NCBI RefSeq assembly: GCF_014191355.1
Contig: NZ_JACHWM010000005.1
Span: forward strand, 124,001 to 188,000
Source: Methylobacterium sp. R2-1
GTDB taxonomy: Bacteria; Pseudomonadota; Alphaproteobacteria; Rhizobiales; Beijerinckiaceae
Length of the DNA stretch: 64,000 nucleotides
Direction of reading: 5' to 3'
Shown: positions 29,502-38,751 of the stretch, one piece after another
How the letters are laid out: each line of letters opens with the position of its first letter
Numbering within the stretch: the stretch's first letter is position 1
Program-made: the position numbers and the translations under genes
Notes under the pieces: model-generated
What the model was told of the DNA's origin: nothing
Databases searched by the model: none
The model's input: the letters and a program-made list of their open reading frames with translations, nothing else

Positions 29502-30749
29502 GTGATCCGCGTCCTCCATACGGGCGACTGGCATATCGGCCAGACCCTGCGCGGCTTCTCCCGCGAGCGCGAGCACGACGCGGTGTTCGGCTGCCTTGAA
29601 GGCATTGTCGTCGAGCGCGAGGTCGATGCTCTCGTCGTCGCCGGCGACGTGTTCGACAGCCAGAACCCGTCCGGCGAATCCCAGGCGCGGTTCTACGCGC
29701 TGATGGCGCGCCTCCACGCGGCGCGGCCTGCGATGACCATCGTCATCACGGCCGGCAATCACGACGCCGCCGGGCGTCTGGAAGCACCGCGCCCGCTGCT
29801 CGAGGCCATCGGCGTCCATGTCGTCGGCAATGTCCGCCGCCGCGACGGCGCGATCGACCTCGAACGCCACCTCGTGCCGGTCCGCTCCGCCGGCGGCGAG
29901 GTGGCGGCGCAGGTGCTCGCCGTATCCTACCCCACCGCCGCCTGCCTGCCGCCGCTCTCCTCGCTCGGCAGCGAACGGCGGATCGGCGAAACCTCACCGA
30001 TCGTGCGGGCGGTGCGCGACCTCTACGGACAGCTCTTCGAGGCGGCCCGGCCGCGGCTCGCCGGCCTGCCGCTTCTCGTGACCGGCCATCTCCACGTCGC
30101 GGGCGGCCTCGAATCGGAGGGGGCGGAGCGGCGCATCCTCGTCGGCGGCGAGCACGCGGTGCCGGCCGACGTGTTCCCGGAGGAAGCGCGCTACGTGGCG
30201 CTCGGCCATCTGCATCGGGCGCAGGGTCTGGGCGGCGGGCAGGTGCGCTATTGCGGCTCGCTGATCCCGCTTTCGGCCGCCGAGCAGCCCTACCGCCACG
30301 GGGTCACCCTGGTGACGCTCGGCACGGGCGCGGCGGAGATCGAGCATATCGAGATACCGCGTCCCGTCCCGTTCCTGCGCCTCCCCGCCTCCGGCGACAT
30401 GGCGCTCGCCTATCTCGGCGACCACCTCGCGGCCCTGGCGCTCGACCCCGACCTGCCGATGGAGGCGCGGCCCTACATCCAGGTTCGGCTCGCGCGCGAG
30501 GGCCTCCTTCCCGGCTACCGGGCCGAGGTGGACCGCATCGCCGAGGGTTTTCCGGTGCGCGTCGTCGATGTGCGGGTCACCGTGCCGCCGCGGGCCGCAA
30601 TCGAGATCGTGGAATCCGAGGCGCCGCCGCCGCGCCTTTCGGAGCGCGACCCGGAGGAGCTGTTCCGCCTCGCCTACCATGCGAAGTGGGACGAGGAGCC
30701 CGAGCCCGCCCATCTCGACGTGTTCCACCGCGCGCGAGCGGAGGCTTAA
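29502..30749 (+). CDS. sbcD: Exonuclease SbcD subunit (Mre11 family)
   Basis: Nuclease subunit of the SbcCD complex, which cleaves hairpins and protein-blocked DNA ends. The 415-residue product has all the metallophosphoesterase motifs: TGDWHIGQTLRG at residues 7-18, AGDVFDSQNPSGE, GNHDAAGR and TGHLH, plus GHLHRAQ. GTG 29502 is the start directly before the first motif. sbcC begins 10 bases after the stop, a typical operon pair. Confidence 0.96.
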   Translation: MIRVLHTGDWHIGQTLRGFSREREHDAVFGCLEGIVVEREVDALVVAGDVFDSQNPSGESQARFYALMARLHAARPAMTIVITAGNHDAAGRLEAPRPLLEAIGVHVVGNVRRRDGAIDLERHLVPVRSAGGEVAAQVLAVSYPTAACLPPLSSLGSERRIGETSPIVRAVRDLYGQLFEAARPRLAGLPLLVTGHLHVAGGLESEGAERRILVGGEHAVPADVFPEEARYVALGHLHRAQGLGGGQVRYCGSLIPLSAAEQPYRHGVTLVTLGTGAAEIEHIEIPRPVPFLRLPASGDMALAYLGDHLAALALDPDLPMEARPYIQVRLAREGLLPGYRAEVDRIAEGFPVRVVDVRVTVPPRAAIEIVESEAPPPRLSERDPEELFRLAYHAKWDEEPEPAHLDVFHRARAEA

Positions 30750-30759
30750 GCCGCCCCCC

Positions 30760-33700
30760 ATGCGCATCCTCGCGATCCGCGGCGAGAACCTCGCGAGCCT
30801 CGCCGCGCCGTTCGTAGTCGATCTCGCCGCCGAGCCGCTCGGCGCCACCGGCCTGTTCGCCATCACCGGCGAGACCGGCGCCGGCAAGTCCACGATCCTC
30901 GACGCGCTCTGCCTCGCGCTGTACGGCCGCTATCCCCGCGTCGCCGTGAGCCGCCGGGAGGACGTGCCCGATCCGGGCGGCGAGGCGCTGAGCGCCAGCG
31001 ACGGACGTGCGATTCTGCGTCGAGGCGCCGGGGCGGGCTATGCCGAGGTCGATTTCATCGGCCAGGACGGCGTGGCCTACCGCGTCGGCTGGGAGGCCTA
31101 TCGCGCCCGCAACAAGGCGACCGGTAAGCTCCAGGCGGAAAAGCGGCGCCTGCACCGCCTCGACGACGGCAGTGCCGTCGCTGCGGGCAAGACGCAGGTG
31201 CTCGATAAGGTCGTCGCGCTCACCGACCTGACTTTCGACCAGTTCCGCCGCACGGTGCTGCTGGCGCAGGGCGAGTTCGATGCCTTCCTCCTCGCGGCGG
31301 AGGGGGAGCGGGCCGAGCTTCTGGAGAAGATCACCGGCACCGCGATCTATTCGGAGATCTCGAAGCGGGTGCATCTCGGCTACGAGGAGCACCGTCGCGC
31401 GGTCGAGGCACTGGAGGTGCGGCAAGGCGAGATCGGCCTGCTCGACGAGACCGGATTGCAGGCCCGCAAATCGGAGCGCGGGGAACGCCTCGCCGAGGCG
31501 GCGGCCTGGCGTGCGGAGCAAGAGGCGGTGGGCCGCACCCTTGAGACCGCGCGCCGGATCGAGGCCGCCCGGTTGGCGCTCGCGCGGGCCGAGGAGCGTG
31601 CCGCCTCGGCACGATCGGCGTCGGAAGCGGCGGCCCCCGACCGGGAACGATGGGCCGAACTCGACGCGGTCGAGCCGCTGCGCGGGCGCGCGGAAACCCT
31701 CGAAGAGGCCGCTCGCGAGCGAATGGCGGCGCAGGCTCAGATCGAAGCGGTGGCGGACCGTGTCGCCGCGGCGCGCACGACCGCCGAGACGGCTGACACG
31801 AGGCGGGCGGAAGCGAGCGCGGCGGATGAGGTCGTGGAAGCCGTGTTCAAGAGCTTTGGTCCCCTCTGGGACCGCGCGGCCGAACTTGATGCCGCGATCG
31901 CCCATGCGGAGCGCGAAGCCGAGAGCGCCGCGCAGGCGGCCGTCCGGTCAGCCGAAGCGGCCGAGGCGGCGGGTGCCGTGCTCAGCGCACTCGATCGACG
32001 TCTCGCGGAGTCTCAGGACGCGCGAGCCGCCGCAGCCAGCCGCCTCGAGGCCGACCGCGCCCACGCCCTTCTGGCCGAACGGGGAGACGAGTTCGCCCGG
32101 CGCATCCACGAGCGGGCGCGGCTGCGTAGGCAGGCGGAGACCGCCGCGCAGGACGGGGCCGCGCGCCGGGCCGAGATCGCTGCCTGCGACGGGGAGGCCG
32201 CGGACGGCGCCGCCCGCCTCGCCGAGCTTCACGCCCGCCGATGGGCCCTGGCCGCCGCCCGCGCCGAGCGGGAGGCGGCGCTCAATGCCCTCGCCGAGCC
32301 TGCCGCGCAGGACCGCGCCATCGCCCTGGAAGGCCTGCTCGACGCCCTGCGCGACGCCTATGCCCTGGCGCAACGCCACGGCACGGCGCTGGCCGACCGA
32401 GCGGTCGCCGCGGAAGTGGAGACGGAAGCCGGCGCGGCGTTCGCCGAAGCCGCGGCCCGCTTCGCGGTGGAGGAGCGCGCGCTGCACGAGGCCGGCATCC
32501 GGCGCTCGGAGATCGCTCCGCTCGCCGAACTCGCGCAGGAAAGCGCGTCGCGCGAAGCGGCGCGGCTGCGCAGCCTGCTGGTGATTGGCGCGCCCTGCCC
32601 CGTCTGCGGCGGTCTCGACCATCCGCATTCCCACGGATCCGACGATGCCCTCGGACGGCTTGCCGAGGAGATGCGCGCCCGACGCGCCGCACTCGATACC
32701 GAGATCGCCGCGCATCAGGCGGCCCGCGACCGCGCCCGGGGCGATGCCGCGGCGGCGGAGGGCCGCCACGACGACGCGCAGGAGCGGGGCGCCGCCGCGG
32801 CGGAGGCGGCGGCCTCGACCGCCGCCCACTACCGCGCCGGCTTGCCCGATCTCGTGGCCGCGCTCGGCGCCTCCGGGCTCACCGTCGCCCTGCCGGAGGA
32901 GCCGGATCTGTCCCGGCTCGGCGCCGCCGGAGCCGCGGCGCGGGCCGAGCGCGATGCCACCCAGCGGACGCTCGCGGCGGCGCGGGCCCTGCGCGGCGAG
33001 ATCGATGGTCTGATCCGGGATCGCGATGCGGTCGAGACGCAGATCGAGGCGCAGACCCACACCCTCGATACACTGACGCGCCGTCGGACCGAGGCGGGTC
33101 TCGCGGCCGAACGGGCGGAGAGCCACCACGCCGCCCTTCGCCAGCGGATAACGGACCTGTCGGGGGAGATCGCTCCGGCACTCACCGCCGCCGATCTCGG
33201 CCTTGCCGATCTCGACCGTGCTCCGGAGGCGTGCGCCGACCGGATCGTCGCGCTCGGGCAAGGCTACGCGGCCCTGCGCATGCAGCATGCCGGTTACGAG
33301 GCGCAACTCGCTGCGCTGGCGCTGGAACGGGCGGCCGCCGCCTCCTTGAGCGACACCGAGGCGCGCGCAGCCGCGAAGGCCCGTGCGGAGGCGGGAGAAC
33401 GGCAATCCCGCCTCGTCGACGCGCGCGTGGGAAGGGCCGGCTTGCTCGGAGGGGAGGCGACCGGTCCGCACCGCACGAGATGCAACAACGAACGCCGCGC
33501 GGCCCGCGACGCGCTCCAAGCAGCGCAGGCTGCCAGCGCCGAAGCCGCCCGCGCGCTCACGGGAGCCGTCACCGAAGCCTCCGCGGCCGATGCGGCCCTG
33601 GAGCGCGCCGCCACCCGCCATGAAGCGGCCGAGGCCGCCTTCGCGCAGGCCTGCGGCGAGCGCGGGCGCGAGGCCGTGGCCGCCCTGCTCGCCGTCCCGG

Positions 33701-34506
33701 CCGAGACGCGGGAGGCACTGCGCGCGCGGCTCGACCGGCTCGGTCGCGAGGAAGCCGAGGCGATGACCGCGCTCGCCACCCGCCGCGCCGATGTTGAGAC
33801 CCTGAGCACCGACGTCGAGATCGACGTATCCGCCGCGCAGGCCGAGGCGGCACGTCTCACGGAGGCTATGGCGCAGGCGCAGCAGCGCCTCGGCGCCCTC
33901 GACGCGGAGCTGCGCCGGGACGAGGCCGCCCGCGCCAAGGCGGCCGATCTCGCGCGGGAGATCGAGGCAGCGAAGGCCGAGTTCGCAACGTGGCACCGGG
34001 TCGAAGAGGCGATCGGTTCGGCCGGCGGCGATCGCTTCCGCCGCTTCGCGCAGGGGGTGACGCTCGACCACCTCGTGCATCTCGCCAACGATCAGCTCAA
34101 GGTGCTGAGCCCCCGCTACCGCCTCGCGCGAAGCGCGGGCGCCGATCTCGCTCTCCACGTCGTGGATCGAGACATGGGCGACGAGCGCCGGGCGACCCGC
34201 AGCTTGTCGGGCGGCGAGCGCTTCCTCGTCTCACTGGCGCTGGCGCTCGCCCTCTCGGGGCTGGAGGGTCGGCAATCCTTCGTCGACACGCTGTTCATCG
34301 ACGAGGGGTTCGGCTCGCTCGACGCCGAGACCCTGGACCTGGCGGTGGATGCCCTCGAAACGCTTCAGGGCCGCGGTCGAAAGGTCGGCGTCATCACCCA
34401 CGTGGCGGGGATGATGGAGCGCATCGCCGTGCAGATCCGTGTGGAGAAGCGCGACTCGGGGCGCAGCGTGGTCCGTGTGGTCGACCGAGGTGCTGCCGTC
34501 GTTTGA
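30760..34506 (+). CDS. sbcC: Exonuclease SbcC subunit (Rad50-like ATPase)
   Basis: SMC-like ATPase of 1248 residues that partners SbcD. Walker A GETGAGKSTILDALC is near residues 37-51. A long Ala/Glu/Arg-rich coiled coil follows, with the zinc hook CPVC at Cys613/Cys616. The second coil leads to the ABC signature LSGGERFLVSLALALALS and Walker B TLFIDEGFGSLD. The unusually Ala-rich coil is consistent with GC-rich Methylobacterium genes. ATG 30760 is chosen; the longer frame upstream overlaps sbcD. Confidence 0.96.
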   Translation: MRILAIRGENLASLAAPFVVDLAAEPLGATGLFAITGETGAGKSTILDALCLALYGRYPRVAVSRREDVPDPGGEALSASDGRAILRRGAGAGYAEVDFIGQDGVAYRVGWEAYRARNKATGKLQAEKRRLHRLDDGSAVAAGKTQVLDKVVALTDLTFDQFRRTVLLAQGEFDAFLLAAEGERAELLEKITGTAIYSEISKRVHLGYEEHRRAVEALEVRQGEIGLLDETGLQARKSERGERLAEAAAWRAEQEAVGRTLETARRIEAARLALARAEERAASARSASEAAAPDRERWAELDAVEPLRGRAETLEEAARERMAAQAQIEAVADRVAAARTTAETADTRRAEASAADEVVEAVFKSFGPLWDRAAELDAAIAHAEREAESAAQAAVRSAEAAEAAGAVLSALDRRLAESQDARAAAASRLEADRAHALLAERGDEFARRIHERARLRRQAETAAQDGAARRAEIAACDGEAADGAARLAELHARRWALAAARAEREAALNALAEPAAQDRAIALEGLLDALRDAYALAQRHGTALADRAVAAEVETEAGAAFAEAAARFAVEERALHEAGIRRSEIAPLAELAQESASREAARLRSLLVIGAPCPVCGGLDHPHSHGSDDALGRLAEEMRARRAALDTEIAAHQAARDRARGDAAAAEGRHDDAQERGAAAAEAAASTAAHYRAGLPDLVAALGASGLTVALPEEPDLSRLGAAGAAARAERDATQRTLAAARALRGEIDGLIRDRDAVETQIEAQTHTLDTLTRRRTEAGLAAERAESHHAALRQRITDLSGEIAPALTAADLGLADLDRAPEACADRIVALGQGYAALRMQHAGYEAQLAALALERAAAASLSDTEARAAAKARAEAGERQSRLVDARVGRAGLLGGEATGPHRTRCNNERRAARDALQAAQAASAEAARALTGAVTEASAADAALERAATRHEAAEAAFAQACGERGREAVAALLAVPAETREALRARLDRLGREEAEAMTALATRRADVETLSTDVEIDVSAAQAEAARLTEAMAQAQQRLGALDAELRRDEAARAKAADLAREIEAAKAEFATWHRVEEAIGSAGGDRFRRFAQGVTLDHLVHLANDQLKVLSPRYRLARSAGADLALHVVDRDMGDERRATRSLSGGERFLVSLALALALSGLEGRQSFVDTLFIDEGFGSLDAETLDLAVDALETLQGRGRKVGVITHVAGMMERIAVQIRVEKRDSGRSVVRVVDRGAAVV

Positions 34507-34608
34507 GGCGGTGCAGCCGCTGCTTCCTTCATAGGCGGAGCTGCATCCGTTAGCGGCACATGCGGGCGCGCGGCGCCCTGCACACCGCCACCTCGCCGGC
34601 ATCAGAAC

Positions 34609-34624
34609 TGGCACGCGCTCTGCA
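34609..34624 (+). promoter_or_regulatory. Sigma-54-type promoter of the NNP transporter gene
   Basis: TGGCACGCGCTCTGCA has the GG and GC dinucleotides separated by exactly 10 bases, as in -24/-12 promoters. It deviates from the consensus at one T of the -12 element. The predicted start point is about 135 bases before ATG 34769. Upstream there are GGTGCA and TGCAC half-sites at about 34510 and 34580 that may be remnants of NtrC-like sites. Confidence 0.6.
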
Positions 34625-34768
34625 TAACCCCGAGCGCTGCCCCTGGGCAGCAGGCGGGGCAACGGCGCCTCGCGCTCGGACGGCGCGTGTCCGGACACAC
34701 TCTCCCGCATGAAAGGCCCCGCCCGGCTTGAGCCGCGCGGCGCGTCTTCGAGCCGAACGAGCACGCCG

Positions 34769-36028
34769 ATGGCTTCCTTCAAGACCGTGATGAAGTCGGG
34801 CCACCCCCCGACCCTGTTCGCCGCGTTCCTCTACTTCGATTTCTGCTTCGCGATCTGGGTGCTCAACGGCGCCATGGGCCCGTTCATCACCGAGACCTAC
34901 GGGCTCACCCCGGCCCAGACCGGCTTCATGATCTCGCTGCCGATCCTGGCCGGCGCGATCATGCGATTCCCGCTCGGCGTGCTGGCCCAGTATATCGGCC
35001 GCAAGAACGCGGCGCTGACGGAGATGGGCGTCATCGTGCTGGCGATGGCCTACGGCTTCTTCTTCGTCTCTTCCTACAACGAGGTGCTCGCCATGGGCGT
35101 GCTGCTCGGCATAGCCGGCGCCTCCTTCGGGGTGGCGCTGTCGCTCGGCTCGGGCTGGTTTCCGCCGGAGCACAAGGGGCTCGCCATGGGCATCGCGGGT
35201 GCCGGCAATTCCGGCACCGTGCTGGCCGTGCTGTTCGCGCCTCCGCTGGCCCAGGCCTACGGCTGGCAGGCGGTCTACGGCTTCGCCGGTATTGTCATGA
35301 TCGTGCCGATCCTCGCGATGATTGTCCTCGCGAAGGAACCGCCGGACTGCCACGGCCGGAGCTTCAAGGAGCACGTCTCCTGCCTGTTCACCAAGGATGG
35401 CTGGTCCTTCTCGCTGATCTACGTCATCACCTTCGGCGGCTTCATCGGCCTCTCGAACTTCCTGCCGACCTTCTTCTACGAGCAGTTCGCGGTGACGAAG
35501 GTCGAGGCCGGGCGCCTGACGATGCTCGCCGCCCTGATGGGCTCCGGCATCCGCATCCTCGGCGGCTACTTCGCCGATCGGATGGGTGGAATCCTCGTTC
35601 TCTCCCTGGTGCTGCTGGCCGCGATCGGCTCGTTCCTGGCGCTGACCGCCACGCCCTCGCTCGCCGTGACGACGCTGCTGTTCATGCTCTGCTTCGCCGC
35701 GCTCGGTGCCGGTAACGGCGCGCTGTTCCAGCTCGTGCCCCTGCGCTGGCCGACCAACACCGCGGTCGCCGGCTCGATGATCGGCGAGGTCGGGGCGCTC
35801 GGCGGCGCGATCCTGCCCAACGTGATGGGCTTCTCGAAGCAGTATACCGGCGGTTTCGCCTCCGGCTTCGTGGTCTACGCCCTGTTCACCGGCCTCGTGC
35901 TCGGCTGCCTGTTCCTGTGGCAGCGCAAGTGGGTGGGCGCCTGGGTCGGGCCCCGCGGCAAGGTGCTCGACCCCTCCACCGAGGCACAGGCACAGGCTTC
36001 CGGCCGGATGGAACCTGCCGGCGCCTGA
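34769..36028 (+). CDS. Nitrate/nitrite MFS transporter (NNP family)
   Basis: Twelve-helix membrane transporter of 419 residues, NarK/NasA-like. The nitrate-signature segments are GIAGAGNSGTVLAVLFAPPL in the middle and GAGNGALFQLVP in the C-terminal half; both Gly/Asn-rich patterns define NNP transporters. Helix 1 begins LFAAFLYFDFCFAIWVLNG. ATG 34769 was chosen; an in-frame ATG at 34709 is less likely. The gene stands alone, with no nitrate or nitrite reductase in the window. A sigma-54-type promoter lies upstream, which suggests use in nitrate assimilation under nitrogen limitation. Confidence 0.92.
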   Translation: MASFKTVMKSGHPPTLFAAFLYFDFCFAIWVLNGAMGPFITETYGLTPAQTGFMISLPILAGAIMRFPLGVLAQYIGRKNAALTEMGVIVLAMAYGFFFVSSYNEVLAMGVLLGIAGASFGVALSLGSGWFPPEHKGLAMGIAGAGNSGTVLAVLFAPPLAQAYGWQAVYGFAGIVMIVPILAMIVLAKEPPDCHGRSFKEHVSCLFTKDGWSFSLIYVITFGGFIGLSNFLPTFFYEQFAVTKVEAGRLTMLAALMGSGIRILGGYFADRMGGILVLSLVLLAAIGSFLALTATPSLAVTTLLFMLCFAALGAGNGALFQLVPLRWPTNTAVAGSMIGEVGALGGAILPNVMGFSKQYTGGFASGFVVYALFTGLVLGCLFLWQRKWVGAWVGPRGKVLDPSTEAQAQASGRMEPAGA

Positions 36029-36056
36029 CGCGGACGCGGCAGTGAAGCGTTATCGG

Positions 36057-36079
36057 ACGGGGGCCCTTGCGACCCCCGT
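36057..36079. terminator. Hairpin between converging genes
   Basis: ACGGGGG (36057-36063) pairs with CCCCCGT (36073-36079) across a 9-base loop. It lies between the stops of the NNP transporter and comF genes, so it could serve both strands; no clear T-run follows. Confidence 0.5.
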
Positions 36080-36118
36080 TCTCGTTCGGGACGGCAGCCG
36101 CGATCGTCGGCAGCAGGG

Positions 36119-36886
36119 TCACAGCCCGTCCCGCGTCACCGTCGCGAAGGTCAGCAGATCGACGCTCGCCGCACCGGCGCGCAGCAGCACGCGGGCGGCG
36201 GCGTTGCCCGTCGCGCCCGTCGTCGTCACATCGTCGATGAGGAGAAGGCGTCGGCCTGCGACCCGTATGCGACCGGTATCGGTGACTCGGAAGGCGCCCT
36301 GAAGATTGTCGGCGCGCTGGTGGCGCGTCAGGCCGACCTGCGGCCGGGTCGCCTTCACGCGAGCCAGCGCTCGCAGGTCGCAACGCTTGCCGCTCCGCCG
36401 TCCGATCTCGCGGGCGAGAAGCGCCGATTGATTGAAGCGCCGCCGCCAGAGGCGCAGGCCGTGCAGCGGCACCGGCACGATCAGGTCGGCCTCCTCCAGT
36501 AACTCGCTCCCGGCAGCGGCCATCATGCGAGCCATGGCCCGAGCGAGGTCAAGTCGGTCGCCGTACTTGAGGCGGTGAACGAGGTCGCGTGCCGTTCCGT
36601 CGTAGATGGCGACCGCCCGGGCACGCCCGAAGACCGGTGGTTCGGAGATCGCGCCAGGGGAGATTAGGCTGCCGATCCCAAGGTCGAGGGCGAAGGGCGT
36701 GCCGAGCCGCTCGCAATAGGGACGCTCGATCAGGCGGAGTCCGCTCCAGCAGGCGGCGCAGAGAGCGTGGGGCTGTCCGGTGGCCGCCCCGCAGGCGACG
36801 CAGGTCGGCGGATAGATGAGGCTGATAGCCGACGAGGCGAGGCGACGCAGACCCTCCCGAAGGACCGGAAGTCCGGACGCCGTCAT
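36119..36886 (-). CDS. ComF family protein (PRTase domain)
   Basis: Phosphoribosyltransferase-fold protein related to ComFC, linked in other bacteria to DNA uptake. The 255-residue product has an N-terminal zinc-ribbon-like PPTCVACGAA and LCAACW pair. The PRPP loop is in RLLLIDDVTTTGAT. The middle RRFNQSALLAREIGRRSGK segment is characteristic of ComF. ATG 36886 was preferred to a basic, unconserved upstream extension. Its actual role in this organism is not shown by context. Confidence 0.88.
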   Translation of the reverse strand: MTASGLPVLREGLRRLASSAISLIYPPTCVACGAATGQPHALCAACWSGLRLIERPYCERLGTPFALDLGIGSLISPGAISEPPVFGRARAVAIYDGTARDLVHRLKYGDRLDLARAMARMMAAAGSELLEEADLIVPVPLHGLRLWRRRFNQSALLAREIGRRSGKRCDLRALARVKATRPQVGLTRHQRADNLQGAFRVTDTGRIRVAGRRLLLIDDVTTTGATGNAAARVLLRAGAASVDLLTFATVTRDGL

Positions 36887-36908
36887 CGGCCGTCGATCGC
36901 CCGCGCCG

Positions 36909-37136
36909 TCAGCGAGCGCTGCTGCCCTGGTCGCCTTGCCGGGCCGCCTTGTCCTTCTTGTTCGCCTCATGCCGTCCGATGGCGCAACCCGCCGCGGCGC
37001 CGATGACGCCGTGTCCGGCCATGTGCCCGGCGATTCCGCCCATCGCGGCGCCCTTCAGGCAACCCTTCGCTTCCGCCGTGCCTGCCAACGCGACGGCGGC
37101 AAGGATCAGAGCGGCGCGGATCACAATCCGTGTCAT
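36909..37136 (-). CDS. Small exported protein with Gly-rich zipper-like segment
   Basis: Product of 75 residues with a signal peptide (IVIRAALILAAVALAGTAEA) and a Gly/Ala-rich core (KGAAMGGIAGHMAGHGVIGA). That core resembles a short glycine-zipper membrane-associated segment. It ends in a basic tail (HEANKKDKAARQG). It starts at ATG 37136 on the minus strand and ends 22 bases before comF begins, so it may be cotranscribed with it. Confidence 0.65.
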   Translation of the reverse strand: MTRIVIRAALILAAVALAGTAEAKGCLKGAAMGGIAGHMAGHGVIGAAAGCAIGRHEANKKDKAARQGDQGSSAR

Positions 37137-37329
37137 CTTCAACCTCCTCGATCGACGAGCAAAAACGGGGCGACAATGATTCCGTTCCAGGTCATTTCGC
37201 CGCCGAACAATGGCGTGACTGCGGTTCACGGAAACCGATCTACCCCTGCCTCAGGGGCCCGCCACTGCGCAACCCGGACCAAGTGTTTGACCTGGCCGCA
37301 GCGCACTCGAAGCCCCATCTGCCTATGCG

Positions 37330-38223
37330 ATGAACGAGTCCGCTCCCCTGTTTGATCCCGCCCTGATCCGCAGACGCATCGCGCGCGCGAAAAGGGCGGG
37401 CTATGCTAGCTTCCTCGTCGAACGGATCATCGAGGATCTGGAGGATCGCCTCGCGGCGGTGACACGCTCCTTTGCGCTCGGCCTCGATCTCGGCACGCCC
37501 GTGCCGACGCTGTCGGAGCGGTTGCGGACGAGCGGACGGGTTGGGCGGATGATCCGCCTCAGCCCGACCACCGAACCCGGTGGGCCGTTGGTCGGTGATC
37601 CCGAATTTCTGCCGTTCGGCGCCGGTGCCGGGTTCGACCTCGCCGTGTCGGCGCTCTCGCTTCAGCACGTCAACGATCTGCCCGGCGCCCTGCTGCAACT
37701 GCGCCGGGCGCTCAAGCCCGACGGTCTGCTGCTGGCCGGACTCCTCGGCGGCGCGACACTCACCGAGTTGCGCCAAGCCTTCCTTCAGGCGGAGAGCGAG
37801 ACCGAAGGGGGGGTAAGTCCGCGCGTCGCCCCCTTCGCCGAGTTGCGCGACCTCGGCGGCCTGTTGCAGCGGGCGGGGTTCGCCCTCCCGGTGGTGGACG
37901 CGGAGACGGTCACCGTGCGCTACGGCGATCCGTTCTCGCTGATGCGCGACCTGCGCGCCATGGGCCTGACCAATGCCCTTCACGAGCGCCGCCGGACACC
38001 GCTGCGCCGGGCCACGCTGATGCGGGCCGCCGCGATTTACGCCGGACGCTTCTCCGATCCCGACGGACGGCTGCGGGCCACCTTCGAAATCCTGTGGCTG
38101 TCCGGCTGGGCGCCCCACGAGAGCCAGCAGAAACCGCTACGACCCGGCAGTGCGAAGACGCGGCTCGCCGACGCCCTCGGCGCCGCCGAGCATCGGCTGC
38201 CGGCAAACGGGGAGCCGTCATGA
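37330..38223 (+). CDS. SAM-dependent methyltransferase (NDUFAF5/BioC-like)
   Basis: Class I methyltransferase-fold protein of 297 residues. The start FDPALIRRRIARAKRAGYAS is typical of the alphaproteobacterial group related to NDUFAF5. The core has a weak glycine motif (LGLDLGTPVPTLSERL), the AVSALSLQHVNDLPGALLQL segment and LKPDGLLLAGLLGG. Because motif I is diverged, the catalytic role could be methylation or, as in NDUFAF5, hydroxylation. Its stop overlaps the next ATG by four bases. Confidence 0.85.
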   Translation: MNESAPLFDPALIRRRIARAKRAGYASFLVERIIEDLEDRLAAVTRSFALGLDLGTPVPTLSERLRTSGRVGRMIRLSPTTEPGGPLVGDPEFLPFGAGAGFDLAVSALSLQHVNDLPGALLQLRRALKPDGLLLAGLLGGATLTELRQAFLQAESETEGGVSPRVAPFAELRDLGGLLQRAGFALPVVDAETVTVRYGDPFSLMRDLRAMGLTNALHERRRTPLRRATLMRAAAIYAGRFSDPDGRLRATFEILWLSGWAPHESQQKPLRPGSAKTRLADALGAAEHRLPANGEPS

Positions 38224-38576
38224 AGGAACCGGGACCCGCTCATCCGATCACCATCACGCCCCATCCGGGCCTCGTGCGGGTTCGGCTCGACGGGCGCGTC
38301 GTCGCCGAGACGCGGCGGGCGCTGGACCTGAGCGAGGCGGGCTACGACGCCGTCCTGTACATCCCGCGCGAGGATGTCGCCGCGGGCGTGCTCGTCCCCA
38401 ACCCGCGACGGACCTACTGCCCTTACAAGGGTGAGGCCGCCTCGTTCGACCTCTTGGCCGACGGTGCGCCACGTGCGGCTGCGGCGTGGTCCTACGAGAA
38501 TCCGTATCCGGCGGTGGCCCGGATCCGCGGCCACGTCGCCTTTTACCCGGATCGGGTGGATGCCATCGAGGCGTAA
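38220..38576 (+). CDS. DUF427 domain protein
   Basis: Compact beta protein of 118 residues. The DUF427 signature TYCPYKGEAASFDL and ENPYPAVARIRGHVAFYPD are present. ATG 38220 overlaps the methyltransferase stop in an ATGA arrangement, indicating translational coupling. The function of the family is unknown; a stress or redox role has been suggested for homologues but is not shown here. Confidence 0.88.
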   Translation: MKEPGPAHPITITPHPGLVRVRLDGRVVAETRRALDLSEAGYDAVLYIPREDVAAGVLVPNPRRTYCPYKGEAASFDLLADGAPRAAAAWSYENPYPAVARIRGHVAFYPDRVDAIEA

Positions 38577-38622
38577 GGCCGCAACTCAAACGATGTCCGC
38601 TTGTCGCTTCGGTCCTTCTTCT

Positions 38623-38711
38623 GTCATTGCGAGGCGGAGCCGAAGCAATCCAGGACGTGACTTGCCCGGAAATGTCGGGTTCTGGATCGCTTCGCTGACG
38701 CTCGCGATGAC
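38623..38711. repeat. REP-like imperfect palindromic repeat
   Basis: GTCATTGCGAGGCGGAGCCG followed by AAGCAATCCAG forms the left arm (38623-38652). The right arm CTGGATCGCTTCGCTGACGC then TCGCGATGAC (38682-38711) is its imperfect reverse complement. The arms are separated by about 29 bases. CATTGCGAG...GAAGCAATCCAG is a well-known form of dispersed palindromic repeat in alphaproteobacterial genomes. It lies between converging genes. I saw no second copy in the window. Confidence 0.7.
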
Positions 38712-38751
38712 GGGATGCGATAAAGCCCGAAGTGATCAACCGGAAACGGTA

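Noticed and set aside
29502..34506. SbcCD as part of a defence island
   Set aside because: Standard housekeeping pair; flanking genes are not defence-related.
36119..36886. Competence or DNA-uptake locus around comF
   Set aside because: No other com genes are present; comF is commonly found alone in Alphaproteobacteria.
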